A DNA stretch of 64,000 nt. Origin: Pectobacterium versatile (GTDB lineage: Bacteria > Pseudomonadota > Gammaproteobacteria > Enterobacterales > Enterobacteriaceae). The stretch's first letter is position 1. Every line of letters starts with the position of its first letter. This document shows, piece after piece, positions 34,863 through 45,884 of this stretch. Where the stretch lies: assembly GCF_020166435.1 (NCBI RefSeq), contig NZ_JAINZP010000009.1:62001-126000 (forward strand), given 5' to 3'. The notes below the pieces were generated by a model. The model saw only the letters and a list, made by a program, of their open reading frames with translations. It made no database searches and was not told the origin of the DNA. The position numbers and the translations under genes were made by a program.

Positions 34863-35747
34863 TTATAGAGAATCGACAGACGCCAAAACGTCAGCGATCT
34901 CCTTACGCGCCTTGTCATCCAACGGTTGCTGAGGCGGCAGCGGATCGCCTACCGCAAACCCCTGCAATTGCAGCGCCGCTTTAATACAGCCGGCAATAGA
35001 ATAACGGGCAAAAATTTCATTGATGCGCCACAGCGGACGCTGAAGCTCCATTGCTCTGTTCCAGTCACCCGCACGGGCAGCTTCATACAAAGCAATACTC
35101 TGTTTGGGAACGATACACGCCGGGCCAGCCATCCAACCCACGCCGCCAATCAGCATGACGCAGGCGGGAATATGGGCGGACGCGGAGAAGACGTCCATTC
35201 GGCCACGGGTACGTTCGATGATGGAAAGCAAGCGCCCGGTATTGGTCGAGGCGTCTTTGATATAGCGGATATTACTAACATGGCTAAGGCGTTCGATGAC
35301 GGGCAAACTCAAATCGGAACGCTGGAACTGAGGATTGGTGTAGAGCACCACCGGTTTACCCTGTGCGGCTTCGGCAATGGCGCGGAAATATTGTTCGACG
35401 CCTTCGTCTTTCAGGGGGAAATAGGCTTCCAGTACCGCAAGAATGCCATCCGCGCCCAGTTCGACGTAGCGTTTCGTTTGCTCAACGGCATCCTGAATCG
35501 TTGTCGACGCCACACCAGCGATGACCGGCACACGGCCCGCCGTCGTTTCGATCACCGTTTTAACGACATCCAGACGCTGAGCCGCAGAAAGATAGGCAAA
35601 TTCACCGGTGCTGCCTAACGGCACGACGCCATGTACACCGCATTGAATCAGATGTTCAGTGAGCTGCGCCAGAACAGGCTTATCGACCTGACCATCGGGC
35701 CTGACGGGTGACACCAGATAGGGAAAAACACCGCTAAATGTATTCAC
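34863..35747 (-). CDS. DapA-like aldolase/lyase (DHDPS/NAL family)
   Basis: The product is about 294 residues and adopts the class I aldolase TIM-barrel pattern. It has [14 protein letters not shown] (substrate carboxylate loop), the Tyr in VVLYTNPQF and the Schiff-base Lys in [11 protein letters not shown] use the GTG at 35747 as start because AAGGAG lies just upstream; the longer frame from 35789 lacks a site. Family members condense or split pyruvate-containing acids. In this operon it may act on an acid derived from the imported molecule. It is not the biosynthetic dapA by context. Confidence 0.87.
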   Translation of the reverse strand: MNTFSGVFPYLVSPVRPDGQVDKPVLAQLTEHLIQCGVHGVVPLGSTGEFAYLSAAQRLDVVKTVIETTAGRVPVIAGVASTTIQDAVEQTKRYVELGADGILAVLEAYFPLKDEGVEQYFRAIAEAAQGKPVVLYTNPQFQRSDLSLPVIERLSHVSNIRYIKDASTNTGRLLSIIERTRGRMDVFSASAHIPACVMLIGGVGWMAGPACIVPKQSIALYEAARAGDWNRAMELQRPLWRINEIFARYSIAGCIKAALQLQGFAVGDPLPPQQPLDDKARKEIADVLASVDSL

Positions 35748-35818
35748 TCCGCTCTCCTTGTTACGGATAGATAAGGGGTGAATACTCACCCCTTATTTGA
35801 ATCATAAATGACAGGTGA

Positions 35819-37369
35819 CTATTTGGCAGAACGGACGAAATACGGCAGCGTGTAGGCATCGGAACGGCCCACGTAGGTATACTGCTTTTTCATCGCCCAG
35901 GTGTTGGACAGGAACATCACGGGAATCACACCCAGATCGTTCATGCCAATGTTCATCGCCTCAGCCAGCAGCGCACCACGTTTGGTTTCATCCAGCGTGA
36001 CACGTGCTTCGTTCAGCGTTTTATCAAAGACAGGATTGGAATAGCGACCACGATTCCCCTGTCCTGCATTGGGGCCAAAGGTTTCTAGCAATGGCCCCAA
36101 TACTCCAGAAGCTTCCCCGGTTTCAATCGCGGCCCCGCCCATAATCAAACTGAATTCTAGACGGGACGCACGTGAGAAGTACACACTGCCGGGCATCGTA
36201 ACAACCTCGGTTTTGATACCGGCACGTGTGAACATTTGGCCAATGGCCTGAGCAATTTTAGAATCATTAGGATAACGATCGTTCGACGCGTGGAAGGTCA
36301 GCATGAAGCCGTCAGGGTAACCCGCCGCTGCCAGCTCCTGTTTGGCTTTCTCCGGATTATAAACCGGCGCAGGAATGGAAGCGGAATACCCGAGATACCC
36401 CTTCGGTACAAGCTGAGAGGCAACAACAGCCTGCCCCTCCATCACACGGTCGACGATTGCCTGACGATTAATAGCTAAAGACATCGCCTGGCGTACTTCT
36501 TTTTTTAGTAATGGGTTTTTACCATCAGGACCTTTGGCGAACGGTGATTCCTCTCGCTGCTGGTCCATGTGAAGGTAAATAACACGATTCCCTGGTGTTG
36601 AAATCGTTTTTAACTGCTGATTTTTTTCAATATTACTACTGTCGGCTGTTGGAACGTTTTCAATCATGTCCACATCACCGGATAATACGGCTGCTACACG
36701 TGCACTACTGTTTTTAAATACACGGACAGTAACGTTGTCCCACTCTGCTTTTCCTCCCCAGTAATCGTCATTTCTAACAAGGACTACCCGGTCGTCCGGC
36801 ACCCAGGAAACAAATTTGAATGGCCCTGTACCAATCACATCTTTTCCTGAATTCAACGTTTCCGTTGGGACGTTCTCAAGTCGAGCAGGCAAAATGGAAA
36901 CCCGACTTAAATTATTCAGCAGCAGCGGCGAAGCCTCTTTTGTCTTAATCCGCACCGTTAATGGATTCACTTCTATTACTTCAGCAATGTCGCTGACGTA
37001 AGGTGCGTAAGAGCTAGGGCTGTTTTTCGATGCCAGCGCAATACGTTTAATGCTGGCAATCACATCTTTAGCCGTAAAATCACTGCCGTCGTGAAACTTG
37101 ACGCCTGGACGCAATACAAACTCCCACGTCTTGTCGTCAATCACTTTCCAACTGGTTGCCAGGGCAGGTGCAATCTGCTGTTTTTCATCCTGTACAACCA
37201 AACCGTCAAAAATATTGCGCGCCATTGCGCTATTCGCCCCACTCACATAAAACTGCGGATCCATTGATGTGGTGGAGGAAGCCAAACCGATATTCAGGTC
37301 CGCGCTATAAACCAAAGGTGAAGATGAAAATAAAACGGTAAACAATAGCGCCAGAGTCGATTTCTTCAT
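35819..37369 (-). CDS. periplasmic substrate-binding protein of a dipeptide-type ABC transporter
   Basis: The 516-residue family 5 solute-binding protein has a signal peptide (MKKSTLALLFTVLFSSSPLVYSA). Typical stretches are NIFDGLVVQDEKQQIAPALATSW, WEFVLRPGVKFHDGSDFTAKDV and GTGPFKFVSW. It delivers the ligand to the permeases encoded at 30935-32817. As first gene of the operon it lies divergent from the LysR gene, and it is followed after 71 bases by the aldolase gene. Family 5 proteins bind peptides, but also nickel, glycosides and nucleoside-peptide antibiotics. Confidence 0.92.
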   Translation of the reverse strand: MKKSTLALLFTVLFSSSPLVYSADLNIGLASSTTSMDPQFYVSGANSAMARNIFDGLVVQDEKQQIAPALATSWKVIDDKTWEFVLRPGVKFHDGSDFTAKDVIASIKRIALASKNSPSSYAPYVSDIAEVIEVNPLTVRIKTKEASPLLLNNLSRVSILPARLENVPTETLNSGKDVIGTGPFKFVSWVPDDRVVLVRNDDYWGGKAEWDNVTVRVFKNSSARVAAVLSGDVDMIENVPTADSSNIEKNQQLKTISTPGNRVIYLHMDQQREESPFAKGPDGKNPLLKKEVRQAMSLAINRQAIVDRVMEGQAVVASQLVPKGYLGYSASIPAPVYNPEKAKQELAAAGYPDGFMLTFHASNDRYPNDSKIAQAIGQMFTRAGIKTEVVTMPGSVYFSRASRLEFSLIMGGAAIETGEASGVLGPLLETFGPNAGQGNRGRYSNPVFDKTLNEARVTLDETKRGALLAEAMNIGMNDLGVIPVMFLSNTWAMKKQYTYVGRSDAYTLPYFVRSAK

Positions 37370-37511
37370 TCACTAATCCTCTATTCCATGATTGAGTACT
37401 GATGAAGTGTATTAAATCTTATGATTGTGAGTCTATGCGCTAGATTGGATAATGAAAAATTGCATTTTGTGTTAAATTGATAACCAAATGTTATGTTTCA
37501 AGGTGGCTAGC

Positions 37512-38408
37512 ATGCGTATCAATCCCCGTCAGGTTGAAGCCTTTCATAAAGTCATCCTCACCGGAGGCATCACCGCTGCCGCCAACATGATGTACATCAC
37601 CCAGCCCGCGGTCAGTCGACTCATAAAGGACTTTGAAGACGCACTGAATCTTAAGCTGTTCGATAGAGACGGGCGCGGCCTGGTTCCACGCGCGGAGGCG
37701 ATGAAGCTGTATCGGGAAGTCGAGCGTATTTATCTGGGGTTGGATCATATAGGAATGATTGCGGATGAAATTCGCCACGCCAAGGGCAGCGTGCTGCGCA
37801 TCGCTGCTGTTCAGGCGCTCTCGTTTCTTTGTTCAGATCAGGTTCTCCCTGCTTTGCTCAAGAAATACCCCGATCTTTCCCTGTTTCTAGACATAGAAAG
37901 CAGCAGCCATATTACGGATGCGATTGCTGAAAATCAGTATGACGTTGGTTTTATTTTCAGCCAGCCTGGCACTAAAGGACTAGAGGCCGAACCGCTGGCG
38001 GACGTCAGTGCTGTCGCAGTGTTAGCGGTGGATCACCCCCTTGCCACGGCGGATGAAATTACGCTTGCCGATCTGGCCGGTACACGCGCTATTTTGCCGG
38101 GAAGAACCACACCGCTGCGGGCGCAGCTCGATATCGCCACCAGAAAAGAGCAGATCTATCTGCATAACCCCATCGAAACCTCGATGGCTAACTGCTGCGT
38201 TCTGGCATCGAAAAATGTCGGCATCGGCGTAGTCGATTTTATTACCGCCCTGAACAGCCCATCACCAGTTATCGTTAAGACTTTCAATCCTGATATAAAA
38301 ATGGCGTATTGCGCAGTTTATCCCCCACAAATTCCCCGCAGTCAGGTGGTTAATCACATCACTCAGGTTATGAAAGAAAAAATAGCGGAGAGTTTGGCGT
38401 TGAAATAG
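37512..38408 (+). CDS. LysR-family regulator of the divergent ABC/nucleoside hydrolase operon
   Basis: This 298-residue protein has the LysR helix-turn-helix at residues 4-62 (RQVEAFHKVILTGGITAAANMMYITQPAVSRLIKDFE) and a two-lobed effector domain. It resembles the OccR/NocR branch, which responds to imported opine-like compounds. I place the start at 37512 (MRINPRQ) because AAGGTGG precedes it. The 142-base intergenic region shared with the substrate-binding protein gene is the expected place for its binding sites. Confidence 0.9.
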   Translation: MRINPRQVEAFHKVILTGGITAAANMMYITQPAVSRLIKDFEDALNLKLFDRDGRGLVPRAEAMKLYREVERIYLGLDHIGMIADEIRHAKGSVLRIAAVQALSFLCSDQVLPALLKKYPDLSLFLDIESSSHITDAIAENQYDVGFIFSQPGTKGLEAEPLADVSAVAVLAVDHPLATADEITLADLAGTRAILPGRTTPLRAQLDIATRKEQIYLHNPIETSMANCCVLASKNVGIGVVDFITALNSPSPVIVKTFNPDIKMAYCAVYPPQIPRSQVVNHITQVMKEKIAESLALK

Positions 38409-38453
38409 TGTTTGGGCGTGCCACACTGAAGGCTTGAATATTTAACATGGCAA

Positions 38454-38879
38454 TTATGGGAACCCAGGCTCATCTTCCAACGTCTCGATTCTTCGGTAGT
38501 TTTCGGTTGCATTACAGAGATTTAAGTGGAATTGATACGCTGCGCTATCTTTTTCCGTGCCTGATGTTACGTATGTACATCGGTCTTTTTTATACCTTTC
38601 CCATGAACGTTGATGCTTCTTGAATGCCTTGATGATGTCGTTGTCATTTATTTTAACTAATTCTAAAGTTCTTTCTGACAACCTTTTATTGAGTTTTTTA
38701 TCAGACTCTTTCACCATTAAATAAGCACACTCATACACGCTAATTTCGCCCTCTTGCTCTATCATTTCTTTGCATATTCCCATTTTACTCTCGTTCAGAT
38801 AATCGTCAGTCGTTTTTGCATTTAAAAAAAATGGAAATAGAAGAAAAAAAATGAAAAGTACTTTTTTTATAATCATCAT
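38454..38879 (-). CDS. LprI-like periplasmic lysozyme inhibitor, likely immunity protein
   Basis: This 141-residue protein has a signal peptide (MMIIKKVLFIFFLLFPFFLNA). A DUF1311/LprI-type helical domain follows (YLMVKESDKKLNKRL, then W.RYKKDRC, C.ATENYRRIETLED) with four cysteines that can form disulfides. Proteins of this group inhibit lysozyme. It overlaps the muramidase gene by 4 bases, so it is almost certainly the periplasmic immunity partner of that enzyme. Confidence 0.83.
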   Translation of the reverse strand: MMIIKKVLFIFFLLFPFFLNAKTTDDYLNESKMGICKEMIEQEGEISVYECAYLMVKESDKKLNKRLSERTLELVKINDNDIIKAFKKHQRSWERYKKDRCTYVTSGTEKDSAAYQFHLNLCNATENYRRIETLEDEPGFP

Positions 38880-39496
38880 CTAGCCCTGCTTTCGTTTAGA
38901 TATTTCACCCTATTCCTGCTATTTTCATCCCTTCTAAGCTCAGATGAGTTCATTATTAAAGAAATGATATCATCTATGTTATTCGTTGTTGCTGCCAACA
39001 TTATTGTATCCCCCCTATAGCCTTGGTATACGATATCAATCAAGATATCCCTTATCGCTGGCTGAAGCTCTTCCCAGTCAGGCTTTTCCCGCATATCTTT
39101 TGTCTTTTGATTGTATACCGATCTCGCTCTTATTACATAACTTCTATACGTGTGTTTAAATAAAGAAATCTGCTGTTGCTCTGTTATTTCTCCAATTTTA
39201 TCCTTATTCACCCTAACAAATTCTTTAGCTTGAAATCCTATCAGTCCTGCTGAATGAGATATTATAGTGGATTTTTCCTGAGAAATTCCAGCCATCGTTA
39301 AATCCGAATAAATTTCTTGTCGTGTTCTTTTCCCCATATCGTATCCTCGGCCAATGGTCACACCCGACAACCCACCTCTTTCTGGATAGTGAATAACCCT
39401 ACTGTAATATTTTGAGCCTTTTATATTATTTCCTTCAGAGTTAAATGTTAATTTCCCATCCGTTATTAGTGATGCTCCATCATTTATATCGCTCAT
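38876..39496 (-). CDS. pesticin-like muramidase effector
   Basis: The 206-residue protein is without signal peptide. The T4-lysozyme/pesticin-type signature is clear: FNSEGNNIKGSKYYS with Glu21, then LSGVTIGRGYDMG with Thr47 and Asp53 as the expected catalytic set, followed by the helical lobe. It should cut peptidoglycan glycan strands. It lies 10 bases after an hcp gene and overlaps an LprI-like inhibitor gene, so delivery through a type VI secretion Hcp tube into rivals is the natural reading. It stands alone as the lysozyme domain. Confidence 0.86.
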   Translation of the reverse strand: MSDINDGASLITDGKLTFNSEGNNIKGSKYYSRVIHYPERGGLSGVTIGRGYDMGKRTRQEIYSDLTMAGISQEKSTIISHSAGLIGFQAKEFVRVNKDKIGEITEQQQISLFKHTYRSYVIRARSVYNQKTKDMREKPDWEELQPAIRDILIDIVYQGYRGDTIMLAATTNNIDDIISLIMNSSELRRDENSRNRVKYLNESRAR

Positions 39497-39506
39497 AATC
39501 AGCTCT

Positions 39507-39974
39507 CTAATTCCAAATGCTATAACCCGATGTGCCTGCTATTTTATGCGACCAAGATATACTGGCATACTTCAGCATGACTTCCTCATAAGGAATAGAA
39601 TCATTATTATTTATTGAGTTAGGATATGATGAAGAAACAGATACAATTCGCGCATCAGTCAATATTAACTCGTAGAATACTTCTAATTGCCCTGCCATAT
39701 TGGTTCGATAGAAGAAAAAACTCGCCGTTAGCTTTTCATTTGATGTCACTGACACGCCGAGTAATGGAGACGACTTATCTATAGGTTTAATGAGTTGTAT
39801 AGGATGATGCGATATATTCTCTTCCCTCGTTATTGTATGGTTTAACCCTAAGACTTGAATTTGATTCTCATGCCCAGATTGATAACGATTGCCAATAGAA
39901 TTAACCGTCGAACATCCAGAGGAAATTAACCCCTGCTGATCACCTTCTAAGGTGAGATAAATGAGGTGTGACAT
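39507..39974 (-). CDS. hcp: type VI secretion tube protein Hcp
   Basis: This is a 155-residue Hcp of the enterobacterial type (HLIYLTLEGDQQGLISSGCS; SIGNRYQSGHENQIQVLGLNH; HHPIQLIKPIDKSSPLLGV; ending HKIAGTSGYSIW). It builds the hexameric tube and binds small effectors in its lumen. No other type VI genes are in the window, so it is an orphan hcp that carries its own effector and immunity genes. The start MSHLIY at 39974 is preferred to an ATG 6 bases earlier. Confidence 0.93.
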   Translation of the reverse strand: MSHLIYLTLEGDQQGLISSGCSTVNSIGNRYQSGHENQIQVLGLNHTITREENISHHPIQLIKPIDKSSPLLGVSVTSNEKLTASFFFYRTNMAGQLEVFYELILTDARIVSVSSSYPNSINNNDSIPYEEVMLKYASISWSHKIAGTSGYSIWN

Positions 39975-40185
39975 ATACACTATCTTTGTTAGTTTAGATT
40001 AAATTATTTTTATCAAGGAAATCATACACCACATAAATAGCAAGAGAAAATGATAAAACAGCTCAATATAAAATTGAAATTAATAACAGATTTTATTTTA
40101 TTAAACAGTATTTAATTTTAGTATTTTTTGACTGGCTACCATTAAAAACCATGATATTAAATATCGTGAAAAGTAATTAGTCATG

Positions 40186-40210
40186 GAATAGCCATCGTTG
40201 ATGGCTATTC
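40186..40210 (-). terminator. hairpin downstream of yidA
   Basis: GAATAGCCAT-CGTTG-ATGGCTATTC is a perfect 10-pair stem 19 bases beyond the yidA stop; it lacks a strong T-run. The remaining gap to the hcp gene (39975-40185) is AT-rich and empty. Confidence 0.65.
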
Positions 40211-40228
40211 GGCGTTATATCTCTCTAA

Positions 40229-41044
40229 TCAAGCATTCAGCACAAATTTCTCAATCGCGTAGGCGACGCCGTCTTCCATGTTGGTTTTGGTGACAAACTG
40301 GCTGGCTGCTTTCACTTCGTCGATGGCATTGCCCATCGCTACGCCGATACCCGCATAGCGAATCATCGCCAGATCGTTCTGTTGGTCGCCCAGTGTCATG
40401 ACGCTTTCGCGTGGAATGCCGAGGTGCTCCGCCAGCATCTTCACGCCTTCACCTTTGTTGACGCGCTTATCCAGAATTTCCAGATAGTATTCGGCGCTCT
40501 TCATGATGGTGTAGCGTTCAAAGGCTTCCGGTGGCAGTTGGCTGATGGCGCGATCCAATATCTCTGGCTCATCAATCATCATCACTTTCGGGAACGTCAG
40601 GCTGCGATCCATTTCTTCTACCGCACGATACTTCAACGGCATCCCGGTCAGGTGAGATTCATGAATGGTGTAAGGACTGATGTCTTTATTGGCGGTGTAG
40701 ACAAAATTGAAGTCCAACGCGTGGAAATGGACGCCCAGTTTGCAGGCTAGCGCTTCGAAATAGAGATAGTCGTCAAAGCTCAGCGCCGTTTGCGCCACAC
40801 AGTCACCGTTGACCGTACGCTGCACCAGCGCACCGTTGTTGGTTATGCAGTAACAGCCTTCCTGCTGCAAATCCAGCTCCATCAGGTAGCGCTCGACGCC
40901 GATGTAAGGGCGACCGGTAGCCAGCACAACCTGCACGCCTTTCTCTCTGGCAGCGGCAATCGCGGCTTTTACCGCAGGTGAAATTTGATTTTGGGGCGTC
41001 AGCAACGTCCCGTCCATATCAATAGCGATCAGTTTTACAGACAT
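40229..41044 (-). CDS. yidA: HAD-family sugar phosphatase YidA
   Basis: This is a 271-residue Cof-type HAD hydrolase, with the nucleophile motif DMDGTLL, the Thr in ATGRP, the Lys in VNKGEG and GDQQNDLAMI near the C-terminus. It closely follows E. coli YidA, a phosphatase with broad sugar-phosphate activity. In E. coli it neighbours gyrB; here the bgl operon and other genes have been inserted between them. It is downstream of bglA on the same strand with a 155-base gap. Confidence 0.93.
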   Translation of the reverse strand: MSVKLIAIDMDGTLLTPQNQISPAVKAAIAAAREKGVQVVLATGRPYIGVERYLMELDLQQEGCYCITNNGALVQRTVNGDCVAQTALSFDDYLYFEALACKLGVHFHALDFNFVYTANKDISPYTIHESHLTGMPLKYRAVEEMDRSLTFPKVMMIDEPEILDRAISQLPPEAFERYTIMKSAEYYLEILDKRVNKGEGVKMLAEHLGIPRESVMTLGDQQNDLAMIRYAGIGVAMGNAIDEVKAASQFVTKTNMEDGVAYAIEKFVLNA

Positions 41045-41046
41045 AG

Positions 41047-41106
<60 letters not shown>

Positions 41107-41199
41107 CGAAATACGCCAGGGTGACAGGCGTATGACATGCAACGTAAAAAGCCGTGCGGTTAAGCACGGCCCTGTGACCAACGTTTCCTGTAATCGCTG

Positions 41200-42678
<1,479 letters not shown>

Positions 42679-43020
42679 TTAATTTATAAGCTGTTTAAGG
42701 GTGGAGATTTCCCGATGCAGTTGAATCAGCTCCTCCACCAGTTCACGGCATAGCATCGCGTTCATTAGGTGATCTTGCGCGTGAACCAGAATCAGGTTGA
42801 CCGGAATTTTCCCGCTGCCCTCATCGGCACCAATCAAGGCCGTCTGGATTTGATGGGCTTTGCGTGCCGCAACGGAAGCGGTGTTCAGCCGTTCTTCAGC
42901 CTTGTCCCAGTCGTATTTTCTGGCGGCACTCAGCGCTTCCATCGAGCTGGAGCGCGCCTCTCCCGCATAGATAATCAGTTCCATTACTGTCGTTTCATCA
43001 AGAATGGTTTCATTGAGCAT
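42679..43020 (-). CDS. PTS lactose/cellobiose-type EIIA
   Basis: The cytosolic helical protein (~113 residues) has the motif LILVHAQDHLMNAML, whose first His accepts phosphate from HPr. The ATG at 43020 overlaps the EIIC stop and has GGAGG at suitable distance. It passes phosphate to the EIIB encoded by the same operon and perhaps to the EIIA-less system at 22801. Confidence 0.92.
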   Translation of the reverse strand: MLNETILDETTVMELIIYAGEARSSSMEALSAARKYDWDKAEERLNTASVAARKAHQIQTALIGADEGSGKIPVNLILVHAQDHLMNAMLCRELVEELIQLHREISTLKQLIN

Positions 43021-44323
43021 CACTCACTGCCTCCTCCGCTGTACCCACTTCTTGTGCGATCAGCTGACGTTCATACATTTTGAAGAAGGGGTAATAGATT
43101 AAGGACGAGACGACAATCAGTACCCCCACCAGCACCACCGCTCGCCAGTCCCATCCCGTAGACCAGGCTGCGCCAATCGGGCCCGGCGTTGTCCAGGGCG
43201 CAAGAGAAATCACGCGATGCACTAAGTCGGTTTTTAACGCGATATAGGCGAGAGTGGCGTTCACCAACGGCGCGGTAATAAACGGAATAAACAGCAGCGG
43301 ATTCATCACAACGGGTGAACCAAAAATCACCGGTTCGTTGATGTTGAACATGCTCGGCACCACGGCCAGCTTGCCGATGGAGCGCAAGTGAGCAGAACGG
43401 CTACGCAGATAGAGAAAGACCAGCCCCATGGTCGCTCCCGAGCCGCCCACCGTAATGAAGAACTGCCAGAAGGGTTCAATAAAGATTTTGGTGATCGGTG
43501 CACCCGCGTTAAACGCTTCCTGATTGATCCCTAAATTGGTCAGCCAGAATGCCTGCAAGATGCCGCCGACGATAACCGCCCCGTGAATCCCGGCAAACCA
43601 CAGCAGGTGGCAGAGCAGCACCGCGATCAGGATGGCAGGGAGCGAGTCGGATGCCGAGATAATCGGCGCAAAGACGGCCATAATCGCCTGCGGTAACAGC
43701 ATGCCGAACTGGCTCTGCATAAACAGGCTAAGCGGGAAAAGCGTGAGAAAGATGGCAAGAATCGGGATAAGCAGATCGAAAGACTGGCGGATTTTCGGCG
43801 GCACCTGTTCCGGCAGGCGGATACCGATATTGCGCTTCTGCAAAAAATGCATCAGCTCCGTCGAATAGATCGCCACGATAATCGCGGTGAAAATCCCCTC
43901 GCCACCCAGCGACCCAACCGGCAGACTTTTGTCGATTTGCGGAGCCGCCACCACCATAAACGACATCAGTGCCAGACTGGCAGCCATAAAACCGTTCATT
44001 TTATAGCTCTGCGCCAGGTTATAGGCGATAGCGCTGGTGATATACACCGCCATAATGCCCATCGTCATGTTGTAGGGCATCATGATTTGTTCGCCGTGGC
44101 GTTCCACCATCCCCAGCCACCACTGCGCAAAAGCCCATTCACTATTCGGGCTAAAAGGTGGATGAGCGAATAACATCATAAAAGAACCGACAATTAAAAA
44201 CGGCATAGAGGCAATGAAGCCATCTTTAATTGCTACAACATGGCGCTGGCTAGAGAGCTTTGCCGCAATGGGGCTAATACGGTTTTCGATAACGCTGAAT
44301 AATGACTCGCTTAATTTACTCAT
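43010..44323 (-). CDS. PTS lactose/cellobiose-type EIIC permease
   Basis: The 437-residue multi-spanning permease has the same layout as the EIIC at 21482 (KDGFIASMPFLIVGS; WFAGIHGAVIVGGI; PSMFNINEPVIFGSPVVMNPLLFIPF). It has diverged enough to suggest a separate substrate. It is followed by EIIA with a short overlap and preceded by EIIB (16-base gap). Confidence 0.92.
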   Translation of the reverse strand: MSKLSESLFSVIENRISPIAAKLSSQRHVVAIKDGFIASMPFLIVGSFMMLFAHPPFSPNSEWAFAQWWLGMVERHGEQIMMPYNMTMGIMAVYITSAIAYNLAQSYKMNGFMAASLALMSFMVVAAPQIDKSLPVGSLGGEGIFTAIIVAIYSTELMHFLQKRNIGIRLPEQVPPKIRQSFDLLIPILAIFLTLFPLSLFMQSQFGMLLPQAIMAVFAPIISASDSLPAILIAVLLCHLLWFAGIHGAVIVGGILQAFWLTNLGINQEAFNAGAPITKIFIEPFWQFFITVGGSGATMGLVFLYLRSRSAHLRSIGKLAVVPSMFNINEPVIFGSPVVMNPLLFIPFITAPLVNATLAYIALKTDLVHRVISLAPWTTPGPIGAAWSTGWDWRAVVLVGVLIVVSSLIYYPFFKMYERQLIAQEVGTAEEAVSDAQ

Positions 44324-44339
44324 TATTCCTCCCGTTATA

Positions 44340-44645
44340 CTAATTGATCATCGCCAGAGCATCGTTGAGGACTTTTTCCCCATTCATCATGCCGTAATCA
44401 ACCATATTAATGACCGCAATCGGCTTCTCTTTCTCGTCAGCTATCACCTTGAGTTCAGGCAATTTATACTTGATCTGCGGCCCCAGAAGGCAGCAATCAT
44501 ATTCATCAATCAGCTCATTAAACTCTTCAAAACCCACGGCTTTTATCTCAACAGCGATCGCATTTTTCTCGGCGACCTTTTCCATTCGCTGTACCAGCAT
44601 GCTGGTAGACATTCCTGCTGCGCAACAGAGTAAAATCTTATTCAT
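44340..44645 (-). CDS. PTS lactose/cellobiose-type EIIB
   Basis: This is a roughly 101-residue phosphocarrier (MNKILLCCAAGMSTSMLV, with the phosphorylated Cys in the P-loop, and LLGPQIKYKL). The start at 44645 follows GAGG; an ATG 12 bases upstream is possible. It is the first gene of the operon, divergent from the AscG-like repressor gene with an operator-like palindrome between. Confidence 0.92.
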   Translation of the reverse strand: MNKILLCCAAGMSTSMLVQRMEKVAEKNAIAVEIKAVGFEEFNELIDEYDCCLLGPQIKYKLPELKVIADEKEKPIAVINMVDYGMMNGEKVLNDALAMIN

Positions 44646-44697
44646 ACTGCACCTCACCGTCCGTTTTTTTATTATTCAAGCAAGACATAAAATAATA

Positions 44698-44711
44698 TGC
44701 AACCGGTTTCA
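44698..44711. promoter_or_regulatory. AscG-type operator
   Basis: TGAAACCGGTTGCA (reverse strand) differs by one base from the palindrome TGAAACCGGTTTCA recognised by AscG. It is ~55 bases before EIIB and ~145 before the divergent AscG-like gene, so repression of the operon is likely. Confidence 0.75.
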
Positions 44712-44856
44712 TATTGTTTTTACTATTTTTTGAAGGCGATCATAAATAGCGCAATCGGGGAATATTTTTATCCCTACACTTGTTATTGCTGATAAAAAAG
44801 GAGGATTTTTCCCTATAATGACGACATAAGGCAGTACAGGAGAACGGGAAAGTACA

Positions 44857-45870
44857 ATGGTTACCATGCTCGATGTAGCGAAAAAAGCCGGTGTATCCAA
44901 AGCCACCGTATCACGCGTGCTGACAGGGAATAACTATGTCAGTAAAACCACGCGAGATCGGGTATTTCGGGCGATTGAAGAGATTGGCTACCGGCCCAAC
45001 CTGCTGGCGCGCCAGCTCGCCACGAGCAAATCGCAAATTATTGGTTTGGTTGTGACCAACACGCTGTACAGCGGCCCTTATTTCAGCGAATTGCTGTTCC
45101 AAACGGCAACCATGACGGAAAAATACGGGCGGCAGCTGATCATGGCAGATGGTAAGCACAGCGCGGAAGAAGAGCGCGAAGCGATCCAGTTCCTGCTCGA
45201 TTTACGCTGCGATGCCGTCATTATCTATCCGCGTTTTCTTTCCACGAATAAGCTGGAAGAGATTATCGAACAGCACGATCAACCGATCATGGTTGTGAAC
45301 CGCACACTGCATCAGCACGGTGATAACGGCATCTGCGCCGATCACCAGCAGCACTGCCATGATGCCGTCAATTACCTGATTGCACAGGGCCACCGTGATA
45401 TCGCCTTTGTCTGCGGATCGGCGAACTCCCCCACGGGTACAAGCCGACTGGCGGGCTACCGGCTGGCGCTGGAGGAAAACGGGGTTCCCTATAATGACAG
45501 GCTGGTTGCGTCAGGCGACTGGACCCATGACAGCGGTTATACGGCAGCAAAAACCCTGCTTCAGCGGTCAGCCGCCTTCAGCGCACTGGTCGCCAGCAAT
45601 GACGATATGGCGATTGGTGCAGCCAAAGCGCTGCGCGAACACGGCCTCACCATTCCGCAGGATGTCTCGCTGCTGGGGTTCGATGATTTACCGATGGCAT
45701 CATGGTTCTACCCGCCCCTCACTACCGTACATGTGCCCGTCGCCGAGATGATCAGCTATACCCTTGAGAAACTGCTGTGCCGGCTGGAGGGTGAAACCGT
45801 CGCGCCTGCACCCGCCTTCAAAGGCGAATTGATTATCCGCGATTCCGTCAGCAAAGGCCCTGCCGCCTAA
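44857..45870 (+). CDS. LacI-family repressor, AscG-like
   Basis: The 337-residue protein has the LacI helix-turn-helix (MLDVAKKAGVSKATVSRVLTGNNYVS), the hinge region PNLLARQLA and a periplasmic-binding-protein-like sugar domain (TNTLYSGPYFSELLF; LASNDDMAIGAAKAL-type; SLLGFDDLPMA). It follows E. coli AscG, the repressor of beta-glucoside genes, closely along its length. It is divergent from the EIIB-EIIC-EIIA-bglA operon. It may also control 22801-21482 through the similar operator at 23213. Confidence 0.9.
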   Translation: MVTMLDVAKKAGVSKATVSRVLTGNNYVSKTTRDRVFRAIEEIGYRPNLLARQLATSKSQIIGLVVTNTLYSGPYFSELLFQTATMTEKYGRQLIMADGKHSAEEEREAIQFLLDLRCDAVIIYPRFLSTNKLEEIIEQHDQPIMVVNRTLHQHGDNGICADHQQHCHDAVNYLIAQGHRDIAFVCGSANSPTGTSRLAGYRLALEENGVPYNDRLVASGDWTHDSGYTAAKTLLQRSAAFSALVASNDDMAIGAAKALREHGLTIPQDVSLLGFDDLPMASWFYPPLTTVHVPVAEMISYTLEKLLCRLEGETVAPAPAFKGELIIRDSVSKGPAA

Positions 45871-45884
45871 TCCTCACTCACACG

